Origin: Atrina japonica
Taxonomy: Eukaryota; Mollusca; Bivalvia; Pterioida; Pinnidae
Direction: 5' to 3'
Assembly (NCBI GenBank): GCA_030159075.1
Contig: BROG01000137.1
Coordinates: 1,134,501 to 1,198,500, forward strand
DNA length: 64,000 nucleotides
Below, piece after piece: positions 35,545 through 49,100 of this stretch (position 1 is its first letter; the number at the start of each line of letters is the position of its first letter). The position numbers were made by a program, and so were the translations under genes. Below the pieces are notes generated by a model, which was not told the DNA's origin, made no database searches, and saw only the letters and a list, made by a program, of their open reading frames with translations.

Positions 35545-36195
35545 ACCCTACATGCAATATCGTTACCTCAAAATTCATGGGACCAACCATATTACTTCGG
35601 GATATTCGAAATTCGAGATAACAGACATTTTCAATTCAAATATTTTCCGTCTCTATTTGACAATGAATAAACTTTCTAAAGCTTTTGCTAATTAAATTGG
35701 ATTATAGCAATGGGACTGATTCATGTACCCTGTTGATAACCGATATCGTTTGCGGTACTACAATCTTCAATGGTGATGGAACCTAACTTTACATAATCTT
35801 CCCGTTGGAATGACATTAGCATGGGCAATTGTACTCTAGTGTCATTACTAATTACTGTTTCACCTCACTAGGACTAAATTGTTTGGTGTTTTGCTAGTAA
35901 ACGGGTAATTAATTACCATGCTCTTGCTCCCAAAAAGTAAACCATCGACAGTGAAAGATAATTTTGAGATAAGAAGGTTTTTCTCTATGATGTTACGATA
36001 CTTCCGATCGAGAATTTACTTTGACATAAGCGAAATTTTGAGATAAAACCTCAGAGATATCCAAAGTAAAAGTAGTACCAGTGTATATATATATATATAT
36101 ATGTGTGTGTTAGCAAAAAATTGGTACTGAACATGTGACTTTGACATAACTGAAAATTCGACTCGTCTAATTTTGACATAACGAAATTTATTTTT
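35545..36195. mobile_element. pogo-like element(s), 'GACATAACGAAATT' ends
   Basis: ATCGTTACCTCAAAATTCATG, ATATTCGAAATTCGAGATAAC at the left and TAATTTTGACATAACGAAATT at the right, as in the MITEs at 10,358 and 52,580 but longer and probably interrupted. A short (TA)n/(TG)n run lies at 36,082-36,110. Confidence 0.45.
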
Positions 36196-36559
36196 ATATT
36201 TGACTATTTGCCCACTCATTTGTATCATAAGGAGGGAATTTACGTTTTTTTTTTTTCTAAGATATGGGTATGTGCATATTTTTGTTTTTGATTTATCATA
36301 GAGTATTTAAAAGAACATACCAAAATTTCAGAACCAAAGGATTTTCTGCCAATCAGATGCATTTTTTTTTTTTTGCCTTAACAGTCATTATTTTTTTTTC
36401 ATTTTGATATAATTATATATAAAATCATTGATAGTCTTAGAGCTTGCTGTTTATACACGGACCTGTAAGTCTTTCTCAAAGGACTTATATCTACTACTTC
36501 TGCATGATCTGATCTGCATATGACCATCTATAGGATGTGTCCATATTGTATGTGAAACA

Positions 36560-36895
36560 CTTATCTTAAGGTAGCCTTGCTGCATTTGTTGTTATTAAAG
36601 TAACCCTGCTGCACTTAAGGTCATCCTGTTGCATTTGGTGCATATAGTATGTTTAGGAACTTCTGCTAACCTTGATGCACTTTAGGAAACCCTGTTGCAT
36701 TTAAGGTAAAGCAGCTGCATTCCTGTCACTTAAGGTAACCATGCTGCAGTTGGTGCACATAAGGTATCCCTGTTGCACTGACAAAAACCCTGCTGCACAT
36801 GTTGCATTTCAGGTCACCCTTCTGCAATTGGAGCACTTAAGGTAACCCCGCCGCACTTGTTGCCATTAAGGTAACCCTGCTGCACTTGCTCCATA
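36560..36895. repeat. Degenerate ~30-bp tandem repeat
   Basis: Repeats of AAGGTAACCCTGCTGCACTTG with variable linkers, leading into a SINE family C-like tail (CACAGGTCAAAATTTGTGG at 36,898). Confidence 0.7.
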
Positions 36896-37212
36896 GCACA
36901 GGTCAAAATTTGTGGCACTTCACCTACAGCTGGTTACATCTCAAAATAAATAAACTAATCTTGATGCAACATAGAAGGAACAATGCAACAAAAAATTGGA
37001 CGTTTACGAATTCTGAATTTTCGAGAAATACATTTCAAATGCAATGTTTCAGAAGATGACATCACAGTATTGTGTGGAGAATTACGGCACAACAACAAAC
37101 TTCCACCACAACTATAGAGTGTAGACATTCAGACCAATCAAAACATTAAAAAACAATTGACTTTTCAAATGGATAAAAAACCCAAAACATAGATACAAAA
37201 ATGGGTTCAAAG

Positions 37213-37575
37213 GTGATCATCGTCTTAAAACCATGGCTTGGAATCACTTTGCTCTTTCCTACCTGTGGTTTCATGTGACCAAAATCACTTGTAGCTAATG
37301 AATATTTACAAGGAGTAGGTGTGTCCAATTTATCCAATCACAGTAGTTCTGATCGGCAATGGAAGTTATCACATGGTCTGTTGATCTAACAAAACTCTGA
37401 AATTGTTTAAAAGTCTTGATTTGATTGGTCGACAAATGCAAGCACTATTTACTCACATTTGCTAAGGCTTCATGAATAATGAAAATATGCATAAGTGATA
37501 CCGGCTGCATGAAACCACGGGTAGGAAGAGCATAGCAATTCTAGACTGTGGTTTTACGACAATGAAAGGTGATAT
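37213..37575. mobile_element. About 360-bp TIR element with long inverted ends
   Basis: GTCTTAAAACCATGGCTTGG, CTTTGCTCTTTCCTACC and TGTGGTTTCATG at the left are inverted at the right as CATGAAACCACGGGTAGGAAG, AGCATAGCAATTCTAGAC and TGTGGTTTTACGAC. The imperfect arms are about 55-65 bp. Confidence 0.75.
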
Positions 37576-39671
37576 GATTGGTTAGTAAGTACAAAATTTT
37601 CAAAATGACCAACTTGCCCACTATGACAATGTTTCCATTTTGTTCAGAATAAAAACAAAAAGATTTTTATATTTTGCAAATTCCTAGGGAAGCGGAGGTC
37701 GTGAGTTCAGTTTTGGTTGCCACTATTAAGATACTTCATGTATATGCATATACCAAATTTGAAGAGAATTGGCCCAGTCGTCACAGAAAGATTTGATATT
37801 GTTGTTTTAAAGTTTACCCATCATGCACACTGCACTATGAATGACCACTACCAGTCAAAGATCAAAACCCTTGTGATTTAGGCAACCTAAAAATCTCCAT
37901 GAATGAAACTAGAAAACAGAAAACAAAACACATCCTCTTCACTATTTCAGGAACTGTATTCCTACAAGTGTCTTCCTGTATCTATTCTTAATTTGATAAA
38001 GACTATGACCCAGTTTCCTGTGCTTGTACCGGTACATATACATCCATCAGTTTCCTGAGCTTGTACCGGTACATATACATCCATCATATTTATATCTTCT
38101 ATACCCACTCTAAACTACTCGAGTCGAGTAGGGAGTACCGAGTATAGTTTGTACTACTACTTTGACTTACCGTCAATATCTATGACCCTGCTTGTAGCTC
38201 AAGTGATTTATCTAAGTGCTCAAAGGAGTGGTGAAAACTGTACATATGTGTTGTCAGGGGAAAATATCTAATTCAACAAATTTTGGGAATCATATACAAA
38301 CCACAATTTTAATCTACGGAAATCAGACTTATGACATTTCTGGAATATCGATTCATCTGTTTCTATCACATTCAGATAATTCTACTTAAGTCAGAATCAG
38401 ATGATCTGAAATTCCTGAAATGTCAGAGTCATTTGGCCGATTTCGGGTTAAACATTTGTACTCAATTTATCTAAATCATCAAAGCATTGCTGATGGAACA
38501 CATTTCGTTTTTAAACTACCTCAACAAACTTTTTTAAAAAAAAAAAAATTATTTTCGTAAACAATGACGACAGCAGTTTGATCACCAGTTTCTCTGTGAA
38601 ATGTCATTAAATGTGATATTATCTTGAGCCAGATATTATCAGAACCTTTGATATAAGTATATTTTTTGGGGAATATATATGTCATGAAGTTCATTAGATC
38701 TTCATGAAATTCAACATTGATACTAAGAGTACTATGGTCATCATATTGCAACTAATCAGTGTCAAATGCAAGTTTTCACTTTCAGTTTTGGAAAGGAAAT
38801 ATTTCCACCATTCTGGATCCACACTTAATCTAATCGGCACAAAACACAAAACATAAATCAAGAAATATACATACACATAATTCAATCTGGTAAAAAAGTA
38901 ATTTTCATCTTAAGACATCTTAAGTTGTAATAGATATAAAGCCAAAAATAAAAAAAAAAATTCATAAAAAAAATCATCAATATACAATACATGTACACCA
39001 TACCATTGTGCTTTTGTGTGTGTGAAGAAATAGAGTAAAGATGTACTTACACAGTTCAAAATCGTAAAATTTTACAGATACTTTTAAATAATTTTGCAAA
39101 TCTATGCAAAATATGTTACATGTATTAAAATTATGTCTTACTCTGATAATACAGATTTTCATCAAAATCACAGAAAAGTGAAATACTAAATATGATTGTT
39201 CATTCAGCTTTGTAAACCTTATCCTATCACCAGATATTTGATTCACAATACCTGGACAAGAATGTAAGTATTTTCTTTTGAAGTACAACTGAAATGAAAT
39301 TATTTACTTGCTTTATTTCAATTAAATACATTAAATTATATTTTGTTCCAGACTCCAAAAAAAAAAGAAAGAAAAAGAAAAAGGAAAAAGCAGCAAATAA
39401 AAAAAGATACTAAAATAATTTTTTTTTTTTAAATTCTTGAAAAGTCCCACATGAGCATACTACCAGCCATGTGGCAAAGTCTATGAGAAAAAGACACATA
39501 TTTAAGAATAAACAAACATAAAATAATGATGTTAACAAAGTATAAATAACCAAAAAAAAGGATGTTGAGCTTTTAGCTCACTTGAGCTAAAAATACCTCC
39601 TGATTACAATAACAATTTAATTGAAAGATATGAAGGTTAAATTTGGAATATCACATTGAGCCTTACACTGA
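37576..39671. other. Intergenic DNA and 3' UTR of the minus-strand gene
   Basis: Short frames only. GAGCTTGTACCGGTACATA is repeated twice at 38,021-38,085. A minus-strand AATAAA (TTTATT at 39,312-39,317) is a candidate poly(A) signal about 355 bp beyond the stop codon of the minus-strand gene. Confidence 0.45.
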
Positions 39672-40199
39672 TTACAGGTGAACCCCAACAACTGGGGTCA
39701 TGGAATCCATGCTGCCATCTTGAATAGAGGGAAGTGGTTTATCCACAAAACCTACAGTCAAAACCCTCTGGTCAGGTGGATTTTTTGTGGTTTCCTCCTC
39801 AATGGGAGGTAATTCAGATTTTTTCTTTTTTGGAGATGGAAGAGTAATCAACTGTTCTGTTTCACTGTTAGAAATGTGATTTTGTGTGTCAGTTTCAAGT
39901 TTACTTTTTGTATTTGTCTTCTGTTCAGCAGAAACTATTGAGTTTGTTGATTGTTTATCATTTTCAGTGACACCACTAGAGGTCTCTGAGGTTTCTTTGA
40001 CGATGGTGGAAGAATCATTGTTCTCATTAGCACTTTGCTTCTGAGTCACATTGCTATCACTGGATGATTGTGGGTGCAAATTTGCACCAGGAGTGTTTAA
40101 TACTGTATATTCTTGCCTTGGATAATTTCCTCCAACGGGCTGGTCCTGTCTCGCCGGTGGCACCGCAAGCATCACCTGCTTTGGATAGTTACCATTGGG
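39672..40199 (-). CDS. Exon 3, terminal (residues 59-233)
   Basis: Acceptor TTTTTTTGTTTAG (plus-strand CTAAAC at 40,200), first codons PNGNYPKQVMLAVPPARQ. Stop at 39,674-39,672. It encodes the whole cytoplasmic tail. Composition (Ser, Thr, Asn, Glu, Lys) is unlike repeat translation. Confidence 0.75.
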   Translation of the reverse strand, partial: PNGNYPKQVMLAVPPARQDQPVGGNYPRQEYTVLNTPGANLHPQSSSDSNVTQKQSANENNDSSTIVKETSETSSGVTENDKQSTNSIVSAEQKTNTKSKLETDTQNHISNSETEQLITLPSPKKKKSELPPIEEETTKNPPDQRVLTVGFVDKPLPSIQDGSMDSMTPVVGVHL

Positions 40200-43100
40200 C
40201 TAAACAAAAAAACAACAAAAAAATCAAAAACTTTATTATTTTAACATAAAATATACAGTGGAATCTCGCCTAAAAACTGCCATGTTTAAGGGACCACCTC
40301 ACATTTAAGACTCTTGAAAATATAAAATACAGTGAAACGTGTATATAAAGATGCATATAGGGACACAAAAAACTAGTCTTTATAGGAAGGTGGTCTTTAT
40401 ATAGAGGTTGATTTGTACACAAATGGTACTGTAGGGGACAGCAAAATATGGTCTTTATGACCAAGTGGTCTTTATACACAGGTGGTCACTACATGTAAAT
40501 CAGGATTTACTGTATGTATGTACAAGAGGTCAAATGAACCTTAATGGTCACCAGAGAAAAAATTCCTATCAAGTATGGTTAAAATTAGTCCACTGATTCT
40601 CGAGAAGTCAAAAAATGTCTCAAATTTGACAAAAAACTTATATTTTCTGTTTACTTAGGTACCTGTGACCTTGACCTTTGATCCCATCACCTTGAAATTT
40701 TCTCAAAATAATCCTTAGATAATTCATAACAACTTTCTCATATATCTCTGTATCAGTTAATCAGTTTTGAGTTCCCAAAATTTGTAGATATTGACTTAAC
40801 AATCAAGTATACAAAATTTGAACATCATCTGAGGACTGGAAGAAGATTATTAAAAATGAACCAAATTTTGTTCCTTTTTGGCCCCCTTTAGGGCCCCTAT
40901 GGGTCCTAGCCCCTTTTCATTCACAAACTTAATGCGGCTTCACATGGGGATGCTATGTGACAAGTTAATTAAATTTGGCCCACTGGTTCTTGAGAAGTCG
41001 AAAATGTGTAAATGTTAACACCACACAATGGAAGATGACAGATGATCGCAATAGGTCATCCTGAACCTTTGGCTCAGGTGACCTAATAATAAATCTAGAC
41101 CCTCACATGAGAGACCACCTTGCTTATCAGATCACATTCAGTCAGTCAATTAGGTTGCCTCAATAGCATGGTTCCACTGTACTTAATCAGAGGTCAACAA
41201 TAATGAAAATTTAAACTTGTACTGCGAGACAAGTAATATTGAAATCTACTTGTCCGGATGCAAAAAGGACTTGTCAAAAAATCAAGTGTAACATTCAAAG
41301 TTATTATTTTGTGTTTAAACAAGAATAATCTGTACTGAATTAATTTTTGTCTTCAGCAATGTAACTTGTCCTTTTGGACAAGTGAGAAGTAACATCTACT
41401 TGTCCGAATGCAAAATTGACTTGTTCCGGACAGCTAGACAAACCTTAATGTTGAACCCTGTTTATATACCTCAACTGTTGTTAGTTATATGGGGTAATAA
41501 TTCTCTTTGTTGAACTATCTCCTTGGTTTTATTTTTTTAAATGTTTACTTTTTATCGGATATTTATTTTTACGAGGTGATGTATGTATGTCACTCAGGTT
41601 AAGTTGGGATCAAAACCAAGATGGCTGACTGCCGGTTAACTACAATTTTCAATATAAGTTTTCTTGAACATAGTAAATAATACTACAAACTATCTCTCAT
41701 CGGAGCATGAACGAGAACTTCAATCCACTTTAATCTGATATGAGATATACCCATGTTAAACTGCAAATTTAGCTTAAAAATTTGTGATCCTTGATTTCTT
41801 TATTTTTATTCATACGCTCAAAACAAGAACTCACAGGAGAATGCAGTGTTTTCTTTTAATGATAGATCTTTGCAAAATGAAAAAGACACTAAGTTTATCA
41901 ATTATGTTTTATGAATAATTGTAAAGAAGATAAAATCGATAGTAATACACAATTAAGATATTCCTACGTTATCCATTTGTGTCACACATGTGTTTGTTAT
42001 TGTCGACCTCAAAGAGTTCCTGTGATTCTGTTTGGACAATTTACCACTAATTATGGAAACAGAATCTAGTTGCTACCAAAAAATTTATTTGATTGTTTTT
42101 AATTTATAACAAAATGTGGAATTTATTTGATTATGCAGTCTATTATTGAAGACAATTAGATGATTAAATGGAGAGAAATATCAAAGGAAATATATTCTGA
42201 GATTGTATTTTAAGACATAAGTGAAACATTATTATAAATTCATACACCTACACGTTACTGTGTACAAGTGAAATCTCTATAGATCAATACTTGTCTTAGC
42301 ATAATTATGCAGTTAATTGCACTGATCATTTAGGTCAGTACCTCTCTGATAAATTTGATGTTATACATGTTTAAATATAGATTTGTGTGTAAGAAAATAC
42401 TGTATGTGATCAACAGATGGTGAGATATTCATTTCTCTGTGTATTCCAGAGCATGTTACACTCACATCAAGAGATCCATGGTAACAGGCATTACATAATC
42501 AAAGCTACCCCACACCCCATCCCCCTACCCCCTATCTATATATCGATAAATCGAATAACTTGGTACTTCTATAAAATGCATTAAAAATATATAGATTCAT
42601 TATGATATTTAGATGTTTTATTGTGTATTTTACTATTTGATGATTAAAAGAAATCATTGCAAGGAAAATATTGTTTATTTGAACAAATTGAACAGTTAGA
42701 ATAAAATATAACATATTTCAAGAACATGAGGTAAAACAAATGGAAAATTTTGGAGATTGGAAAATACATGCTGTGAATTCAATTATGAATTGTATCGATA
42801 CTAAAAAAAATGTACTGATTATTGACTAGACCTCAAGGAGAACCTATATGTCAAATTTCAGAAAGATCCCTTCAGTACTTTCTAAGAAATAGCGATAACA
42901 AACTTTTTTAAAAAAAAAACAACATGGCCACCTGGCGGCCATTTTGTGATCCGATCTGCCTGAAAATGTACTCTGCACAACTAGACCTCGTGGAAAATCT
43001 ATATATTAAATTTCATAAAGATCCCTTTTGTACTTTTTGAGAAATAGCGATAACAATAATTGTTTAAGGACGGACGACGAACCACAGATGAAGAGTGATA

Positions 43101-46100
43101 ACAAAAGCCCACCATCTGTTGATGATGGGCTAAAAATCCAAAATCTTCAGTAATTTTAGATGAATTTAATTACAAATAAAAACTTTCAGTTTCCCCAACT
43201 GGGAACATGATCATCAATATGCTTTAAACATTGTTTAATTTCTTTTTAAATTTTGAACATCAATCTTTAAAATTCCAAAAATCTAAAATTCAAAAGATTG
43301 TGTTGTGCAGTGATTTTCCTAGGCTGATTTTGGGTCCTGTTACAGGACCCATTCCCAAAGCAAAAATGGCTTGTATTTTCCCAAAATTATGCAAAAATTT
43401 CTTATTTTGAAATAAAAAATAAAAAATAGAGCATTTTTAAACAAATGCTTCAAATTAAGTATTTCTATTTTAGTACAAAATAGACCCTTGACCCAGAATT
43501 TTGGAGGTAGAAAAATCCCTGTTGTGGTGGCCTCTAAATTACAATGTACCCAGGAAGACACCACTAACCTCCCATAAGTAATCAGGCCGACTATCTCACA
43601 AAATCGGATTATGTTCCAGTGGGACTTAAATTCGCACCTACTAGAGGTGAGAGACTTCATGGCTTAAAGCATGGTGCTCTAGCCATAGGGCCAATCAGGC
43701 CCCCAACTTAACTCACTCACCCCTAGAGACACATTTGGACTGGTCTAAGTCATTGATTTACAGCAGAGTCCATTGTTTTTCAGGAGATGATGAGTTAACA
43801 CTTTTAATATTATATACTGGGAGAAACATCTATAATAAGGGCGCCCCTGGATATTTTTTTCATATAGATCTATTGACTGTTTGAAAAATTTTTACCTTTT
43901 TATTTTTAATTAGTTTAGATTACCACCCAACATCATCATACTTTTTTCTTTTTGGTGCAATAAATATCAACTATACAAACAAAATTGCAAAAGAACATCT
44001 TTTAACTATGTTGTAAGCAATACTTTGGATTCTATCGGTAATTTCTTTAATGCAGGGAGGTCGCCACTGACGTCCATCAACAAACAAAATGAAACCAGTC
44101 ATAGTTACATTTTTTTTTCTTTTGTTAAATACCTGTCAATTAAAATGTATTCACTATCGAAAAATAATACGTATCGCAATTTTTTCTACAAAGAAATATG
44201 AAACTTGTCCAATTATTTGTTTACTCCGTAACTTTATAAAATTCTGGTTCGGGATTTCAAGCGAAGCGTTGTAAATCAAACTTCCCATTTTGTCTACTGC
44301 TGTCATTTTAAATCGTCCGCAATTACCAAAATCTCCCATAATACCAGTTTTACACTTTTAATGTTAGAGACCATATTAAATCAAAGAAATTGTCCAAATT
44401 GTCGGTTTCAATGAACTTGAAGCATCTGTGTAAGGCATGTATCACTCGTTTCCTGTTTCCTGATCTCGCAGTTCAAATGGTAAATCTTAATTTGACAGTA
44501 ACAAATTATGCTATATTGTTTCTTTTCTACTATTGATACATCAGGGGGATTACAAAGTAATTAAGTCAGTAAAAACAGCTATATACACTGTAGATAACGT
44601 TGCATAGTGGAGTATTTTACCATTTTTTGCAATGTAATCAAAATTTGCTTCACGAAAGAAAAAAATGTCAAAATTAGGGCGCCCTGTACTCCAATTACCC
44701 GCGCCTGGTGCCCTTTTTAGGTCAAATAAGGTATTCACTTGATACATACATTTGAATTTGCTAACAGGTCCCTTCACAAATTTACAAATAAGTTAATCTC
44801 TCATGATCAAATAAAGGTGATTTGCATTACATTTCATTAGACCAAAATGAGCTGCCATTGGAACCATTTTAATACAATAAAAACTATCTTTAAACACGAA
44901 ATAACCAACATTTATTGTGTAATCGTTAAACATAGTTTTTCTGGCATGGAATAAATATTGTATTGCAATACAGTATCTCTTCGATGTAATCAAAATATGC
45001 AAGTGACCTCTAGGTCAAGCACTTGGAGAACATTTAGTATGCATGTTAATATATTGTCTGAAAATGTAGCAATGTCAGGAAAAAGTGGTCCGAAGATTTG
45101 TTGCTTCTTCGCATATATTCACATTTCCCGCAGCAGTCTCCCACAGACTCGGTGTTTATCTAGACATTTATATATGCTATAAATGTAGTACCTCGTATGA
45201 CGTCACAAAATGACATAACTTCCTTCATGACATGACATCACACCAAGATATACAGTAAAACCTGTATATAGGGGCCACCAAAGGGACCAGAGAATATTGA
45301 CCTTTATGTGCAGGTGACCCTTATACACAGGTTTAATTTTTTTACTTTGAAGTAGCAGTCAAGGGACTTTTTCAAAACTGGCCTTTATAGACAGGTGAGC
45401 CCCTTTTATAAGGTGGCTGCTATGGCAGTTTTACTGTAGCTCATTCAGAAAAAATCTGTTACTGATCACGTATATGACGGGATATTCCATTCCATTACTT
45501 TGTTTTTTCATTTGAAACTATGATATGTAAATATAACGGAGATTAATGCTTGTTGGAGTCACTTTATTGTCAATAGGGATGCTGTTTTGGTGACAAGATA
45601 AATAGAATGGCTACTCTCTTTTTGTTAAATAATATTTCGTTTTCACATTGAATATGCAAATAAACATAATGTACAGGACAAATGGTTTGTGCATCACTGT
45701 GACATCTCAGTTACCTTCATAAAAAAAAATTACCAGAAGTTAATTTGCGATGTTTAGTATTCAAATTAATGTTTACAATTGGTATGTGGTTCTATTTTAT
45801 TACTAATAATACAATGCATTTACTCATTCTAAAATAACAATGCAATGTATTTCTGATATACAGTAGAAATCTCGTAGCCTCAAAGTTCATGGAAATCTCA
45901 ATATTAATTTGCGTATCCTGATTTTGAAAATTAACGGGATTTTTTTATTAGAGATATTATAATTATCTATAAATCAATACGTGGGAAAAAAGCCTGTTCG
46001 ACTTTGTTATAACCGGAATGCGAATAAACCTGATTTTGACGTAATGACATTCCACTGAATATGAGATGAATTATTGCATAAAAGCTCTCATGATTATGTT

Positions 46101-49100
46101 ATGAATAATTGTGAATGTTTGTTATTTTAGATTGTCTTAGGTGTTATGTTCTTTAATGATTTTTGGGTTTCCGGATATTATGTTTTTACTTGTATTCACT
46201 GGTTAATCTGTCGCTCTTCATCTTTTGAGTATAAGCAATGCAGTCGTCGTGAGGTTATATGATCAAGCACACCCAAATGGCCCAAACCTCCAAATTATGA
46301 TTAAATTATTGTTTCACTTCATTTATTATTGTTTAGTTTCGTATGGGCCAACATGAGTATTTGTGTAATGGGGTTTGCTTTGGGTGGTTTTGTGGGCTCA
46401 TTATTATTGGGCTCGTGAGGGGGTATTGTTGGGTAATTGCAAGGTTGGGTTTGTGATGTTTGTATGGGAGTGGTGAGGGGTATTGGTGCATTGAGGTGGT
46501 TGAAAGTGTGGTGGGGTACTAGGGTTAGTTTATTCACGGTTTGGGGGATGTAATATGTGGGGGGTGGGGGGGGTAGTGGGGTTGGGAGTGGATGGGGGTG
46601 GGTCGGTTTTGATTAAGGTAGGGTACTTTGTTGGGTGTTTGTTTGTGTGTTTTTGAGAAGTACTCTGGAAGTAACAGTTAGAAAGTAGTAGAGAGTGAGC
46701 ACGATGGAAGGAGAGAAGAAAAAAAAAAGAACAGTAGTGGAAAAAAGAAGAGTTGAGTGAAAGGGGAAAGAAAGGAAAAGAGAGATGAGGGAGAAAATCA
46801 TTGAAAAGAGTAGACAAAAAAGAAAAAAGGAGAGGAGAAAGTAGAATGGGAGAAAAGAGAACGCCGAAGGTGAGAGAAGGAGGAGAAGAAGAAGAAGGAA
46901 AGGAAAGAGAGAGAAAAGGTGGATTTTTTGGGAAGAGAGAGCGACAAGACGAGTAAGTAGGTAGAGAAAGACTAGTGAAGAAGAAAAGACGATGAAGTAG
47001 AAAAGCGTGGCAAGACGGAGAGCAACGGAAAGAGGAAGCAACGTAGAAGAGGAAAAGAAGAAGAGAGTGAGCAAAGGTTGGAGAGCAGAAAGGACACGGT
47101 GAGAGAAAGAGTGGGGAAGACACGGAAGAGTGGAGGACCCGAGAGTAAGAGAAGGACGAAAAGTGAAAGAGCAGGAGACCGTGGAGAGTAACGACCGGAG
47201 TGAAATAAGGCGAGAAAAAGACCGGAGAGAAGGTTGAAGAGAGGAGAGAGTAGGAAGAAAGAGAAGTGAAAAGGAAGAAGAAAGAGAGTGAAGGGAGTGG
47301 GAAAGTGAAAGGAGAGACAAGTGGAAAATGAAGAGCTAAGGAAAAGAAGGAATCAGCAACAAACGAGAGTAGGAGAAAAGAGAGAAAGAACAAAGAAGAG
47401 CAAAAGGGTGAGAGAAAGTCGACACAAAGAGAGTCAGTGAAAGTTGCGAAAAGTAGAAAGAAATAAGAAAAGAAAACATGAACGAGGATAGGATGAAATG
47501 AGAAAGGAGGACAAAAGGAAAACGAGGAAAGAGACAGTAGAGACGGGAAAGCGGAACAACAAGTAAATAGGACAAAGAGAGAGAGAAGAGAAACAAGAGA
47601 GAGGGAAAAGTAAGTAAGGTAGAGCAGAGAAGGAAAAGAGAAGCGAGAAAAGAAAAGACGTGAGTACAAGCGAAGGGAGGAAGATGCAAGTGGACACCCC
47701 CACGGAGCAGGAAAGACAAGGGAGAAGACGAGAACAGAGGAAGAGACAGAAGGACGTACATAAGAAAAGAAAGAAGTGTGAAAGTCAAGGAGAAGAGTGA
47801 AAAAAGTGAGAGGAGAGGGAGAGAGAGAAGTGTGGAAGTGAGAAACAAAGGAGCTTTTTGTAAGAAGTGAAAAACCGAAAGAAGGCAAGTGAGACCGTAA
47901 AAACGAGGCAAAAGAGGAAGAGAATCAGAAGAAAGAAGAGAGAATGAGTGGAGAAGAGAAGGAAAGAAAGTGAGTAGAAAAAAACGAAAAATAGAGTAAA
48001 AAGAAAAGAGCAGAGAAAAGGAGAGTAAGTAAGTGAAGACAAAAGAAAGAAGCAACAGAAGAAATAAGGAAAAAAAAGTTGAGAGGTGAAGAAACAAGAG
48101 GGATGAGAAAGTAAGTGGACAGGAAAGCGAAAGTGAAAGGAAAAGAGAAGAAGAAAACCGAAGGCAAGGAGAGCAAATGAGGGAGAAGGGGAGGTGGGAG
48201 AAGAAGGAAGGTGGTGGAACGAGAAAAAAAGTGGAAGAAGAAGAAGACGGGAGACGAGAGAAAAGTGGAAGAAGACAAAGCGAACGAGAACAGAGAAATC
48301 AGTGAGGAGATGAGAGGACGAGTAGGTGAGAGAAGAAGTTAAAAGTGAGAACAGAGAGGAGAGGAAGTGAAAAAAGAAACGTAAGTGCCGGACGAGAAAG
48401 GTGGAAGAAGAAAGAAGGGAACGACGCAGAGAAATAGAGAGGAGAAAAAGAAACATAAGAAGAGTTAAGAGTGAAGAGAGGACAGGAGAACAGAGTAAAG
48501 AGCAGAAAAGAGACAGAAGGTTGAACGAAAAGTGAAGAGAAGAAAGAAGGAGAGAGAAGTGGAAGCAGGAGAACTTGAGAGAGAAACAAGAGAGTGAAAA
48601 GAGGAAGGAAAGCAAAGAAAAGAGGTGGAGTGAAAAGAAGAAAAAGAAAAAAGGTGAAATGAGGGAAGGAGAGAGTGAAAGAGAGCAGACAGAAAGCAAA
48701 AGCGAAGAGAGCAGGGAAGAAGAGACAAAAAGAAAGAAAAGAGAAAAAGAAAGGAAAAAAACCGTGAAGTAAAGAAACGGAAACAAAAGAAGGGAAAAGA
48801 AGAGGAGAAAGGAGAAGGGAAAGGAGAAGGGAGAAGGGTGAACAGCAAGCAAGAGAAAGAAAGGAAGAAAGGAGAGGAGAAAAGAGAAAGGCAGTGAAGT
48901 TGAAGGAAAGAAGTAGTGGAGAGAGGAGTTAAAAAGTGGAGAGAGCTGAGAAAAAGGAGAAAACAAAAAAGAGTAGAGGAACGGAGAGCAAAACGGATGT
49001 GGGAAGTAGAGGGAAGAGAAGAGGAGTGGAGAACTGTGAAGAAAGAGAGGAAGAGAAGAAGAAAAAGAGAATAAGCACGAGAAAGAAAAAGGAAAAAGAA

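Noticed and set aside
43340..43660. 106-codon minus-strand frame
   Set aside because: Runs through a SINE copy; no independent coding signal.
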